NCBI GenBank assembly: GCA_016617855.1
Contig: JAECUM010003670.1
Location: 1 to 64,000 of the forward strand
Direction of reading: 5' to 3'
DNA from: Megalonaias nervosa
Taxonomy: Eukaryota; Mollusca; Bivalvia; Unionida; Unionidae
DNA length: 64,000 nucleotides
In this document: positions 61,601-64,000 of the stretch, piece by piece
Position numbering within the stretch: the first letter of the stretch is position 1
Layout of the letters: each line of letters begins with the position of its first letter
Translations under genes and position numbers: made by a program
The notes under the pieces: generated by a model
The model's database searches: none
What the model was told of the DNA's origin: nothing
What the model saw: the letters and a program-made list of their open reading frames with translations, nothing else

Positions 61601-62124
61601 AGGGTCCAGTGCATTTCCGTTGGCTAATGGATGCTCTTTTGTCTCCAGATGTATTTGATGTAAATTTTGAGACTTGTAAATATTTGATTCTTTTTTGTAT
61701 AAGAAAAATGTTTCTAGACTTTTTATTATTTAATGAATAGTACAGAAAGATGTATTTATAATTAAAGTTAAGAGTGAAAGTCATCTTGAGTCTGCTTTTG
61801 TCTCATAAGGTCATGTTATTCTGGTTGGTGTGGCATGAAGTATGTGGCTGATTACCCTGAATGGGATCCAGGTCCATCACAGGTTATGGGCATGCAAAGA
61901 AGTGCCTATTTCAAGGGCATGATATCAGCGTCCGAAGATGACACTAAATGGACTTAGCCCATGATTGTGTGATGCTGAATTAGACTGGTCCTGGCTGTTT
62001 CTCATTGACACACACATGATTTCTTATTTGCAGGAGGAATTCAAACAGACAGAGAGCAGATGAGCAGTTAGAACGGTTGAGGGACCAACTTCTGCTGCAA
62101 CAGTTTCTGCAGGAATGTGATGAG
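16806..62124 (+). CDS. SPTBN1: beta-spectrin chain, 21 internal exons (5' and 3' ends outside window)
   Basis: Beta-spectrin pairs side by side with alpha-spectrin to form the flexible submembrane lattice that crosslinks F-actin and anchors membrane proteins. I joined 21 exons by AG/GT borders and phase. They give 1,074 whole codons with no stop. Domain order by joined residue: end of CH2 (1 to about 76); repeat 1 (tryptophan in DLLEWIEQT, about 100); repeat 2 (RETWLSEN); repeat 3 (LDWMEEIK); repeat 4 (EEGWIKEKE); repeat 5 (VDTWML); repeat 6 (VETWIEEK); repeat 7 (SWITEKTK); repeat 8 (FQQWLART); repeat 9 ([11 protein letters not shown], no tryptophan, as in vertebrate beta-II); and the first residues of repeat 10 (FLQECDE). 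Repeats 1-2 form the alpha/beta dimer nucleation site in this family. The match is to conventional beta-spectrin, not beta-heavy. Invertebrates have one co-orthologue of SPTB, SPTBN1, SPTBN2 and SPTBN4, so the symbol is by similarity only. The start codon, CH1, ankyrin-binding repeat, tetramer site and stop codon are not in the window. Confidence 0.96.
16922..17027 (+). repeat. 47 bp tandem duplication beginning at the exon 1 donor
   Basis: The first 47 bases of intron 1 (GTAATGGTTACGCTTTCTGA to TACGCT) repeat at 16969-17015 with two changes, followed by a partial third unit. The donor-like GTAATGG is therefore present three times, but only the first follows an exonic AAG. Confidence 0.92.
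17779..18176 (+). mobile_element. tRNA-derived SINE family B, copy 1, with (CA)n end
   Basis: The head has an A box (TGGCCTAGTGGTTAGAGC) and a B box (TGGTTCAAACCCCGG). The body (GCTCAGCATTAAGAAGTTAG, CTGCAGCATGATGCCCCAG, CATCACTATAAACTGCCAC) differs from family A. It runs straight into about 45 CA units, which may have grown from the element's own 3' end. Confidence 0.85.
18250..18540. repeat. GTCA-rich degenerate repeat (family G), copy 1
   Basis: It shares GGAAGAA, CAAAAGGTCAAAGGTTAAGG and AGAAAAACTGTTTCC with arrays at 20765, 31625 and 52040. It contains a DR1-type pair AGGTCA-A-AGGTTA at 18472-18484. Confidence 0.55.
19265..19738. repeat. tandem array, about 16 x 29 bp
   Basis: The unit AGAAGATTGTTCCAAGG + TTATGGTATTTC is repeated about 16 times, more diverged at the 5' end and almost identical from 19470 on. 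Because 29 is not a multiple of 3, all three + frames stay open and give look-alike periodic peptides. I do not regard these as genes. Confidence 0.95.
19914..20243 (-). mobile_element. SINE family B, copy 2 (minus strand)
   Basis: It is a reverse-complement copy: (TG)n at the left, then AATGTAGCTTTAACAGTTTT, GCATGATGTCCCACCCAGT, GGGGTTCAAGCC (B box) and CTAATTACTTGGCCACC (A box). It ends about 50 bp before exon 2. Confidence 0.85.
20292..20404 (+). CDS. SPTBN1: beta-spectrin exon 2: end of CH2 and linker
   Basis: The acceptor is TTTCCAG and the donor is AAG|GTTGGT. The first two bases complete the Asp codon from exon 1 and the exon ends in phase 0. It reads [19 protein letters not shown], one of the most conserved stretches in beta-spectrins and the last helix of the actin-binding domain, then GKRIGK leading to repeat 1. 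Confidence 0.96.
20765..21440. repeat. family G array, about five ~140 bp units
   Basis: Units share ACCAAACTTTGG, ACTTGGGGTAAGGAAGAACC, GTCAAAGGT and AAGAAAAATGGTTTC. A DR1-type GGGTCA-A-AGGTTA is at 21264-21276. Open frames on both strands here follow the repeat. Confidence 0.7.
22877..23064 (+). mobile_element. foldback element, copy 7
   Basis: ACTTGCATACAAGTATAGAC opens it and CAGTTGGACTCAGCTTGTAA closes it. The internal GACCCTGATCTGTCAG half is inverted relative to the first hairpin. It lies in intron 2. Confidence 0.6.
23437..23700 (-). mobile_element. SINE family A, copy 5 (minus strand)
   Basis: It is a full-length reverse-complement copy: (GGT/GTT)n tail at the left, TACATGGCGGCCAGTAT core, GAGACTCGAACCCATG B box, and AGACTACTCAGCCA A-box region at the right. 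Confidence 0.88.
24590..24906 (+). mobile_element. SINE family B, copy 3
   Basis: GGGGCCTAGTGGTTAGAATG and GTTGGTTCAATCCCAGG form the head. The body matches copy 1 closely. It ends AAATCACACACAC, so the CA-rich 3' end recurs in all three copies. Confidence 0.85.
24910..25900 (+). repeat. dispersed repeat R array in intron 2
   Basis: About six diverged ~140 bp units share CAACATGGGGTTT, AGTTGGTCC, AAATGAAAATGGTGC and CAGCCATCTTGAAAATC. The 3' block (GAATATCAGAGTATCGGAG, GAGGGACTCTTCC) follows. The order array, then 3' block matches intron 11. Confidence 0.7.
26343..26530 (+). CDS. SPTBN1: beta-spectrin exon 3: spectrin repeat 1, first helix
   Basis: The acceptor is TTTTTCAG and the donor is AA|GTAAGA, from phase 0 to phase 2. 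Key blocks are [11 protein letters not shown] with the invariant repeat tryptophan, [18 protein letters not shown], and a final split Lys codon. This is the start of the dimer nucleation region that binds the end of alpha-spectrin. Confidence 0.96.
26813..26968 (+). mobile_element. SINE family A, copy 6 (5'-truncated)
   Basis: It starts at GTGAGAAAGCCTGCCAGTAG and ends in an eight-unit CAA tail. The tRNA-like head is absent, typical of incomplete reverse transcription. Confidence 0.85.
27401..27654 (+). mobile_element. SINE family A, copy 7
   Basis: It is full length, from ATGGCCGAGTGGTCTAAAG to a (CAA)n tail. A short direct repeat TAACTGTGT flanks the element. Confidence 0.88.
28127..28309 (+). 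CDS. SPTBN1: beta-spectrin exon 4: spectrin repeat 1, second half
   Basis: The acceptor is CTTTCAG and the donor is CAG|GTTGGT by sequence (two bases of a split Arg codon remain). It reads [31 protein letters not shown] and ALREELIR, closely matching vertebrate beta-II spectrin. It begins in phase with exon 3 (AA+G = Lys). Confidence 0.96.
28310..29615. other. intron 4, no recognised element
   Basis: I see AT-rich sequence with no SINE, hairpin or tandem array. Confidence 0.5.
29616..29873 (+). CDS. SPTBN1: beta-spectrin exon 5: spectrin repeat 2
   Basis: The acceptor is TTTTGCAG and the donor is AAG|GTTTGT. It reads [51 protein letters not shown] and [15 protein letters not shown]. Repeat 2 completes the alpha/beta nucleation site. 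The split Arg codons at both ends (AG+A) are consistent. Confidence 0.97.
30306..30444 (+). CDS. SPTBN1: beta-spectrin exon 6: repeat 2/3 junction
   Basis: The acceptor is ATTTCAG and the donor is AAA|GTAATG. It reads [19 protein letters not shown], then [18 protein letters not shown], so it spans the last helix of repeat 2 and the first helix of repeat 3. It ends in phase 0. Confidence 0.96.
30823..30988 (+). CDS. SPTBN1: beta-spectrin exon 7: spectrin repeat 3
   Basis: The acceptor is TGTATTAG after a T-run and the donor is GGAG|GTAAGA. It reads [18 protein letters not shown], then MLEADI and ERVKTVN. One base of a Gly codon is carried to the next exon. Confidence 0.96.
31358..31545 (+). 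mobile_element. SINE family A, copy 8 (old, degraded)
   Basis: The core is recognisable by TATGTGGGAAAGCTTACC, CTACCATGTATAGCCTATC and GAAAATGGTTTCAAACC. Most CpG positions are lost. Confidence 0.65.
31625..31884. repeat. family G array, about two units
   Basis: GTTACCAAACTTTATGGATG, GGGGTAAGGAAGAGCCC and GTTACCAAACTTTGAAGAT match the intron 2 array. It runs directly into the 74 bp array. Confidence 0.65.
31885..32625. repeat. tandem array, 10 x 74 bp
   Basis: The unit contains AAGAAGATTGGGCACAAAAG, CTCAAAAAGTCATTAAACTA and GATAATATGCATCTTTTAGT. Ten copies with sparse substitutions (GGGCAC or GTACAC). The first unit grows out of a family G repeat (the GGAAAAGAAGATTG junction), suggesting the array arose by amplifying its edge. 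Confidence 0.96.
33508..33752 (+). CDS. SPTBN1: beta-spectrin exon 8: repeat 3 end and repeat 4 start
   Basis: The acceptor is CATCAG and the donor is AAG|GTTTGC, and the exon ends in phase 0. It reads [48 protein letters not shown] and [16 protein letters not shown]. It contains the conserved first helix of repeat 4 and its tryptophan. Confidence 0.97.
34149..34390 (+). pseudogene. transposase-like zinc-finger remnant
   Basis: The frame reads [20 protein letters not shown] then H, followed downstream by [14 protein letters not shown]-x2-C finger followed by an FxxEHNLPF-like block is typical of hAT-related transposase-derived proteins. A frameshift at about 34357 moves the reading to FTVADPFSF, which continues the expected EHNL..AD.F pattern. 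The second His ligand is missing, no ATG opens the frame and stops follow, so this is a decayed fragment inside intron 8. The preceding open stretch 33866-34141 may belong to it. Confidence 0.4.
36411..36483. repeat. (CT)n(GT)n microsatellite
   Basis: About 28 CT units followed by GT units, abutting SINE C copy 1. Confidence 0.95.
36481..36662 (+). mobile_element. tRNA-derived SINE family C, copy 1
   Basis: It has a tRNA-like head (GGCTTAGTTGGTACAGGATT, CAGGTTTGATGCATG), then GGGAAAGGCAGTTGTCTCC and GTGCTGTTAAAACCAACAA. It directly follows a CT/GT microsatellite. Confidence 0.65.
36873..37073 (+). CDS. SPTBN1: beta-spectrin exon 9: spectrin repeat 4
   Basis: The acceptor is CTTTGCAG and the donor is CAG|GTAATG. 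It is 67 codons, phase 0 at both ends. It reads [36 protein letters not shown] and [14 protein letters not shown]. Its symmetric phase means it could be skipped without a frameshift, but I see no evidence of skipping. Confidence 0.96.
37074..39205. other. intron 9, little recognised
   Basis: Only a weak match to the repeat R 3' block (GTGAATTCCTGCACATTC, CAAGGAACTCC) at about 39040-39112 is seen. The rest looks unique and AT-rich. Confidence 0.45.
39206..39322 (+). CDS. SPTBN1: beta-spectrin exon 10: spectrin repeat 5, first helix
   Basis: The acceptor is GATTTTTAG and the donor is AAG|GTAAGA. It is 39 codons, phase 0 at both ends. It reads [16 protein letters not shown], then [20 protein letters not shown], matching the ADADDIDAWMLD start of repeat 5 in vertebrates. 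Confidence 0.96.
39420..39468. repeat. (GT)n microsatellite
   Basis: About 23 GT units with TCTGTG interruptions. Confidence 0.95.
39693..39850. repeat. intronic duplication, copy 1 (intron 10)
   Basis: CATGTGACTTTCATATTTGT, then TCCATCTTGCAGCAT and TGTTGTGTTTGTCTCTAGAT, recur in order at 42253-42410 in intron 11. Confidence 0.8.
39992..40069 (+). CDS. SPTBN1: beta-spectrin exon 11: spectrin repeat 5, helix B
   Basis: The acceptor is GTTTCAG and the donor is ATG|GTAGGT. It is 26 codons, phase 0 at both ends. It reads [19 protein letters not shown], then AASLGEM. The block [10 protein letters not shown] corresponds to the LHEQA block of vertebrate repeat 5. Confidence 0.94.
40195..40670 (+). 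repeat. dispersed repeat R array in intron 11
   Basis: About three units (AAACGAAAATGGTGCC, CTGACATCCAATATG) lead into the 3' block (GAAGAATATCTGAAATGGTT, CATGGGATTCC). Confidence 0.65.
41770..41845. mobile_element. 76 bp miniature hairpin element with target duplication
   Basis: Inverted arms AGTCTGGTTCTCTGTTTCGT and ACAAAACAGGGAACCAGACT pair closely. The 10 bp direct repeat TGCCTATGCT flanks the element at 41760-41769 and 41846-41855. Alternatively the element ends at GTCTGG/CCAGAC with TA on both sides, as in mariner-type MITEs. It lies in intron 11. Confidence 0.75.
42253..42410. repeat. intronic duplication, copy 2 (intron 11)
   Basis: Diverged direct copy of 39693-39850. Both end in a T-rich GTTTGT(C/T)TCTAGAT, which looks like a splice acceptor, though I see no coding block after either. 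Confidence 0.8.
42723..42887 (+). CDS. SPTBN1: beta-spectrin exon 12: repeat 5 end and repeat 6 start
   Basis: The acceptor is ATTTAAG and the donor is AAG|GTATAG. It is 55 codons, phase 0 at both ends. It reads [19 protein letters not shown], then [19 protein letters not shown] and VETWIEEK. The tryptophan opens repeat 6. Confidence 0.96.
43599..43637. repeat. (AT)n microsatellite
   Basis: AT run with one ATAC interruption. The rest of intron 12 (42888-44067) shows no recognised element. Confidence 0.9.
44068..44270 (+). CDS. SPTBN1: beta-spectrin exon 13: spectrin repeat 6
   Basis: The acceptor is CATTGCAG and the donor is GG|GTCAGT, a weaker donor than its neighbours. It reads [45 protein letters not shown] and QNQLNT. 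The split codon joins as GG+C (Gly) before a conserved Trp, where vertebrate beta-II spectrin has Arg. Confidence 0.95.
44271..45798. other. intron 13, no recognised element
   Basis: I see AT-rich sequence only. Short open frames here have no protein-like pattern. Confidence 0.5.
45799..45895 (+). CDS. SPTBN1: beta-spectrin exon 14: repeat 6/7 junction
   Basis: The acceptor is TATTTCAG and the donor is ATC|GTAAGT. It reads [20 protein letters not shown], then [10 protein letters not shown], the last helix of repeat 6 and the first turn of repeat 7. It ends in phase 0. Confidence 0.96.
45896..46605. other. intron 14, no recognised element
   Basis: I see AT-rich sequence only. Confidence 0.5.
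46606..46734 (+). CDS. SPTBN1: beta-spectrin exon 15: spectrin repeat 7, helix A/B
   Basis: The acceptor is GTAACAG and the donor is AAG|GTAGTT. It is 43 codons, phase 0 at both ends. It reads [13 protein letters not shown], then [20 protein letters not shown] and DLAAIQAK. A 98 bp hairpin element starts 22 nt downstream of the donor. Confidence 0.96.
46757..46854. mobile_element. 98 bp hairpin (MITE-like) just after the exon 15 donor
   Basis: AATGCTGCTTCATGTCAC and AAAAAAGGTCATTT pair with AAATGACCTTTTTT and GTGTGACATATGGAGCAGCATT. The central loop is ~33 bases. The flanks (ATATAT / GTTATA) do not show a clear target duplication. Confidence 0.75.
47700..47816 (+). CDS. SPTBN1: beta-spectrin exon 16: repeat 7, last helices
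   Basis: The acceptor is CTTTTTAG and the donor is ATG|GTAAGA. It is 39 codons, phase 0 at both ends. It reads [20 protein letters not shown], then [18 protein letters not shown], lining up with the EAEKLESEHPDQA and ISDVWEEM blocks of beta-II spectrin. Confidence 0.95.
47817..49380. other. intron 16, no recognised element
   Basis: I see AT-rich sequence and some C-rich patches (48300-48850, 49140-49210) without coding or repeat signal. Confidence 0.5.
49381..49656 (+). CDS. SPTBN1: beta-spectrin exon 17: spectrin repeat 8
   Basis: The acceptor is CCATTACAG and the donor is CAG|GTGAAT. At 92 codons it is the longest exon in the window, phase 0 at both ends. It reads [38 protein letters not shown] and [14 protein letters not shown], almost all of repeat 8. 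Confidence 0.97.
49785..49890. repeat. short tandem duplication (~54 bp, 2 copies)
   Basis: CCATTCAACAGAACTTTTAT + AATATATGGTAATAGT recurs as CCATTCGACAGAACTTTTAT + AATATATGGTAATAGT in intron 17. Confidence 0.9.
50227..50394 (+). repeat. intron 17 acceptor region, copied at 55986
   Basis: This is the source copy: the last ~164 bp of intron 17 and the first four bases of exon 18. Identity to the downstream copy is very high over 50280-50394 (ACATAAAATAATTTACTTCC and AGCTTTTGTTGTTTGTTTAG are identical), with a few differences elsewhere. Confidence 0.95.
50391..50480 (+). CDS. SPTBN1: beta-spectrin exon 18: repeat 8 last helix
   Basis: The acceptor is GTTTGTTTAG and the donor is CAG|GTTTGT. 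It is 30 codons, phase 0 at both ends. It reads [20 protein letters not shown], then [10 protein letters not shown]. The ~164 bp of intron before this exon, plus its first four bases, is duplicated 5.76 kb downstream at 55986-56156. Confidence 0.97.
50857..50965. repeat. short tandem duplication (~72 bp period)
   Basis: TATACTGTTGGAAGAAATTG occurs twice, preceded by diverged AGTGTTAGGCCAGCATC and AGTGTGAGGTCAGTATC, in intron 18. Confidence 0.85.
51193..51405 (+). mobile_element. SINE family A, copy 9 (old, degraded)
   Basis: GGGCATGTGAGAAAGCTTGC, CTTGGGTTGGTGGG and GCTGAAAAATGGCATTAAAC are preserved. The head and the CAA tail are eroded. It sits 134 bp before exon 19. Confidence 0.7.
51539..51616 (+). 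CDS. SPTBN1: beta-spectrin exon 19: repeat 9 first helix
   Basis: The acceptor is TTTCACAG and the donor is CCA|GTAAGT. It is 26 codons, phase 0 at both ends. It reads [20 protein letters not shown], then SKEDVP, matching FLRDTKQAEAFLNNQE of vertebrate repeat 9, which also lacks the usual tryptophan. Confidence 0.95.
52040..52345. repeat. family G array in intron 19
   Basis: ACCAAGCTTTGTGGATGGG, GGAGTAAGGAAGAAAGC and TTGGGGTCAAAGGTCATGG match the family. It contains a textbook DR1: GGGTCA-A-AGGTCA at 52277-52289. Confidence 0.65.
53190..53380. repeat. dispersed repeat pair, copy 1
   Basis: GTATGCTGGCTGCATTAGAG + GGGTGGCC and GAGGGGGACCACTGTATGC recur in diverged form at 62233-62400. Confidence 0.5.
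54190..54300. repeat. tandem duplication (~61 bp, 2 copies)
   Basis: CATTATGTCAGTCTCTAAAT followed by CCAAAAACTAAATCTCAAAC occurs twice in a row. Confidence 0.92.
54637..54690. repeat. short direct duplication
   Basis: AAGGAACATCCTGGCATGAA occurs twice, 29 bases apart. Confidence 0.9.
54890..55144 (+). mobile_element. SINE family A, copy 10 (youngest looking)
   Basis: It is full length with clear A box (TGGCCGAGTGGTCT, 54905-54918) and B box (GGTTCGAGTCTCGG, 54967-54980) and a (CAA)n tail. A perfect 15 bp target duplication ACTACTAAAAATAGA lies at 54875-54889 and 55145-55159, suggesting a fairly recent insertion. Confidence 0.93.
55986..56156 (+). repeat. second copy of the intron 17 acceptor region, in intron 19
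   Basis: Direct copy, same strand, offset 5,762 bp. It includes GATTCTTTACATAAAATAAT, CAAATGATCAAAATCGC and GTTGTTTGTTTAG, then CGTC from exon 18. Identity stops exactly four bases into the exon. The branch-point and pyrimidine-rich parts are intact, so the acceptor may work. Confidence 0.95.
56153..56194 (+). CDS. candidate alternative terminal exon of beta-spectrin (coding part)
   Basis: This stretch follows an acceptor copied almost exactly from intron 17. Read in phase 0, which fits every donor from exons 14 to 19, it encodes [13 protein letters not shown] and then TAG. Two AATAAA signals follow within 150 bp of the stop. If spliced from exon 17, 18 or 19 it would give a beta-spectrin ending in repeat 8 or 9, with a basic tail and without repeats 10 onward. 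Only the first four bases match exon 18. It may instead be a dead by-product of the duplication, and no transcript evidence is available here. Confidence 0.4.
   Translation, partial: RQQVQHTRKAKLN
56320..56343 (+). promoter_or_regulatory. two AATAAA poly(A) signals after the candidate terminal exon
   Basis: AATAAA occurs at 56320-56325 and again at 56338-56343, 126 and 144 bp after the in-frame TAG. T-rich sequence follows from about 56370. The hexamer is common in AT-rich introns, so the support is mainly its position. Confidence 0.35.
56655..56765. repeat. intron 19 internal duplication, copy 1
   Basis: AACATTCTATAAA, CAGTTGACAGCAGGGTTTG + AATTGTTAT and TTTTAAGTGTTATGTG recur at 57948-58055 as a diverged direct copy. 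Confidence 0.8.
56875..56901 (+). CDS. candidate 27-nt cassette microexon of beta-spectrin
   Basis: A TTTTTGCACAG acceptor and a CAG|GTAGGC donor enclose exactly 27 nt reading TTLGLLDKQ in the phase left by exon 19 and needed by exon 20. Inclusion would insert nine residues between DVP and NTLE at the start of repeat 9, probably in the A/B helix region. Short splice-like pairs do arise by chance in a 7.8 kb intron, so this needs transcript support. Confidence 0.35.
57379..57568 (+). mobile_element. SINE family C, copy 2
   Basis: TTTCAGTGGTTTGAGCATTG and GTGTGTTCAATACCTG form a diverged head. AAAGACACTTAGCTTCC and AAAAACCAATAAAACAAAAC form the shared 3' part. Confidence 0.6.
57948..58055. repeat. 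intron 19 internal duplication, copy 2
   Basis: GACATTCTATAAA, CAGTTGACATCAGGGTTTG + AATTGTTAT and CTTTAAGTGTCATATG match copy 1, 1.29 kb upstream. The two copies bracket the microexon candidate at 56875. Confidence 0.8.
58796..58980 (+). mobile_element. SINE family C, copy 3
   Basis: This is the best head of the family: AGCTAGTTGGTAGAGCATAG (A box) and AAGTTTGATTCTCACCC (B box), then GGGAAAGGCACTAAGCTCC and TGTTAAAACCAACAAAAC. The antisense open frame of 122 codons here is a by-product. Confidence 0.7.
59458..59630 (+). CDS. SPTBN1: beta-spectrin exon 20: spectrin repeat 9
   Basis: The acceptor is TTTCATAG and the donor is GAG|AG then GTACAT (two bases of an Arg codon remain). It reads [31 protein letters not shown] and [19 protein letters not shown](E/D)EKIN is a signature of beta-spectrin repeat 9. 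The join with exon 19 is continuous (DVP|NTLE). Confidence 0.96.
59800..59995 (+). mobile_element. foldback element, copy 8
   Basis: It shares TATAGACCCAGATGTGCC, GGCAAATCTGGGTCTTGC and GGGTCTGTGTTGTTTGCAGT with the family, and starts with CTTGCATACAAGTTGG. It lies in intron 20. Confidence 0.6.
60629..60872 (+). mobile_element. SINE family A, copy 11
   Basis: It is full length with small deletions in the head. Flanks carry ACAGGTATGAAA (60617-60628) and ACAGGTGTGAAA (60873-60884), a near-perfect 12 bp target duplication. Confidence 0.9.
62034..62124 (+). CDS. SPTBN1: beta-spectrin exon 21: repeat 9 end and repeat 10 start
   Basis: The acceptor is TTTGCAG and the donor is GAG|GTATGT. The first base completes an Arg codon. 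It reads [20 protein letters not shown], then QQFLQECDE. The last block opens repeat 10. No later exon was found before the window ends. Confidence 0.95.
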
Positions 62125-62232
62125 GTATGTACATGCCTATGTTGAATTTAGGAATTAACGGTATTATTGAGATCACCATCAGTAAATCCCATTATGTGTC
62201 TGATCATGAGATTACATTTAACAATTTTTGCA

Positions 62233-62400
62233 CTAATATGCTGGCCACAAGTCGTATTAGAGGGGTAGCCTCTGCATTTACATTTGAACAAAACTCCCCA
62301 ATGCCTAGCAATCCTGGCCATATAAAGCAGTGGCCACGTGGGGTGCGGTGGTGGCGCTGTTCAAGAAGGGGACCACTGCACAGCATTGAAAAAATGTTCC
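62233..62400. repeat. dispersed repeat pair, copy 2
   Basis: ATATGCTGGCCACAAG, GTATTAGAGGGGTAGCC and AAGGGGACCACTGCACAGC correspond to copy 1 at 53190. It also holds a GC-rich patch (GTGGGGTGCGGTGGTGGCGC). Confidence 0.5.
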
Positions 62401-62424
62401 TTCCAGTTAGAGGCATAGTTACAT

Positions 62425-64000
62425 TGTTATTAATGGTAATGAAATGGCAGATAAAGCAGCTGGAACTGCCATGCAGTCACCCATTTCTAAATGAAAAATC
62501 CCGTAGAACGACTTAATACATTGCGTTCATCAGAATGTTTAATAGGCAAAGTGTACAGTATGAAAACTCCATAAAAAGGCCTCATAACACTAGACCCATC
62601 ATTGGAGTGTGGCATCCCTTGAAGGGAATGCAGAGTGTATCAACTTAGCTCAGTGAGACTCAATGTTTTTTTTAAAAGTAACTTGGAATAAAGAACTTTA
62701 TGATTCTGCTTGAGAAGATCTTAAATATTTTGAGGATATGTGGTTTACCTATAAAAAAAAATTGTTGGCCATGTATTTTAAGGATTTTATATTTTTTGCC
62801 TATATTTTGTATACATCTTACAGAACATTAAAATCTTACCTCTTATATTTTATCTTTTACTTCAGATATACATTTATTTGGAAAGGTTTGTTTGTCTAAA
62901 GTTTGTGTGCAATTTTTCATTTTTATACTTCATTCAGACTTTTGATCAGCTCCATGTAGCCATTATTGTGCAGAAGTGCTGTTAAATACATACACATATA
63001 CATACATACATACATACATACATGAACATTGGTAATAATTTTTACTAGGGTTAGTAGCCAACATTTAGCATCACATTATAATTTTGGATCTACCAACCCG
63101 TAAACATAAGGACTTGTGAATGTTAAAGAAATTATCTGTTTGAGGTTTTATTAAATAATTAAAATTTAATGTCATTGCTCATTATTGTCAGAGATGTATA
63201 TAATGTGTAGTTTCTTCATACTTTGTGTTGGAATAGAAGAAGAGCACATTGTTCAGTAGACAGGGTAAAACTACAATGCAAAATGTACTGTTCATCAGTA
63301 ATTAGCTAATATTGACACTGAAATATTACAACATCAGATTAGTTGTTTTGGTAATGATTGAGGCTTTGTATGCTTCTCTTGGAGATCATTTTATATGGAA
63401 AAGTAGTCCTTTAAACACTTGTCAGTTATAGATGTATTGTTGTCAAGTCGGTGTTAGTTGGAAGCAGGATGTAGCATTCATTTTTCTGCTGTGTTATTGT
63501 TTTGGTTAAAGTTTTTCAACAGTGCTTTCATCATAAGGCTTGACATGAAGGTCTGAGCCTTTTTGCCCTCTATAGCTTTCTATATCTAATGGCTTGGGTA
63601 CTACAGTGCTGTTGATCAGTCTATATGCATGTCTTTGTGATTCGTATATGGAGTTCTGGTCGTACATGGGAATACAACATGTATGGTTTGTACTAGCAAA
63701 GAATTGCCACATTGGAATATAATAAATTCTCTAACATAAGGAATATATCATTGAATGATTCAGAACAATAAAGAATCACTGCATTGGAATAAAAGAAAAC
63801 CTGCAACACTGAAGTTTTTAGTAATGATGCTTTATTTGTGAGCTGCTTAAGGTGTTGATTCACCTTTAAACTTTTTATATACAGCACAAAAGTTTTGTTT
63901 GTATTTATGTTTTGAACTGTTTCTCTAATACCATGCCATTTATGTGTCTGTTGTGAAATAGTCACTGGTATATCTACAAGACAGATGTTTAAATTATATA
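62425..64000. other. intron 21, end of window
   Basis: Apart from a CATA microsatellite at 62993-63023, I see AT-rich sequence with no recognised exon. The next beta-spectrin exon (rest of repeat 10) must lie beyond 64000. Confidence 0.5.

Overview
The window is animal nuclear DNA, AT-rich and full of introns. It carries the middle of one gene on the + strand: a conventional (non-heavy) beta-spectrin. I placed 21 exons between 16806 and 62124, all with canonical AG/GT borders. They join in a single open frame of 1,074 whole codons. The reading starts near the end of the second calponin-homology domain, passes through spectrin repeats 1 to 9 and stops at the first helix of repeat 10. The N-terminus (CH1 and most of CH2) lies upstream of the window. 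Repeats 10 to 17 and any PH domain lie downstream. The protein pattern, the tRNA-derived SINEs ending in CAA repeats and the many intronic tandem repeats suggest a lophotrochozoan, probably a mollusc such as a bivalve. That assignment is inference.

Layout. 1-16805 is one very long upstream intron (its 5' end is outside the window). It holds SINEs, a ~200 bp double-hairpin foldback family, a 13-copy 47 bp tandem array, a ~1.5 kb tandem duplication with strong hairpins, and a broken THAP-domain gene fragment near 13.8-14.1 kb. 16806-51616 holds exons 1-19, with introns from 378 bp to 5.9 kb loaded with SINEs, GTCA-rich degenerate repeats, 29 bp and 74 bp tandem arrays, a transposase-like zinc-finger remnant near 34.2 kb and small hairpin elements. 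51617-59457 is a 7.8 kb intron, the longest wholly inside the window, and it has two unusual features. One is a second copy, at 55986-56156, of the 3' end of intron 17. It carries the splice acceptor and leads into a short open stretch, a stop and poly(A) signals, so it may be an alternative terminal exon. The other is a 27-nt frame-compatible microexon candidate at 56875-56901. 59458-62124 holds exons 20 and 21, and the window ends in the following intron.

Only about 5% of the window (3,223 bp) is recognised coding sequence. I found no rRNA, functional tRNA, CRISPR array, bacterial-type operon or second intact protein gene. The points most worth following up are the duplicated splice acceptor with its possible truncated isoform, the microexon, the foldback family and the recent small hairpin insertion with a 10 bp target duplication at 41.8 kb.
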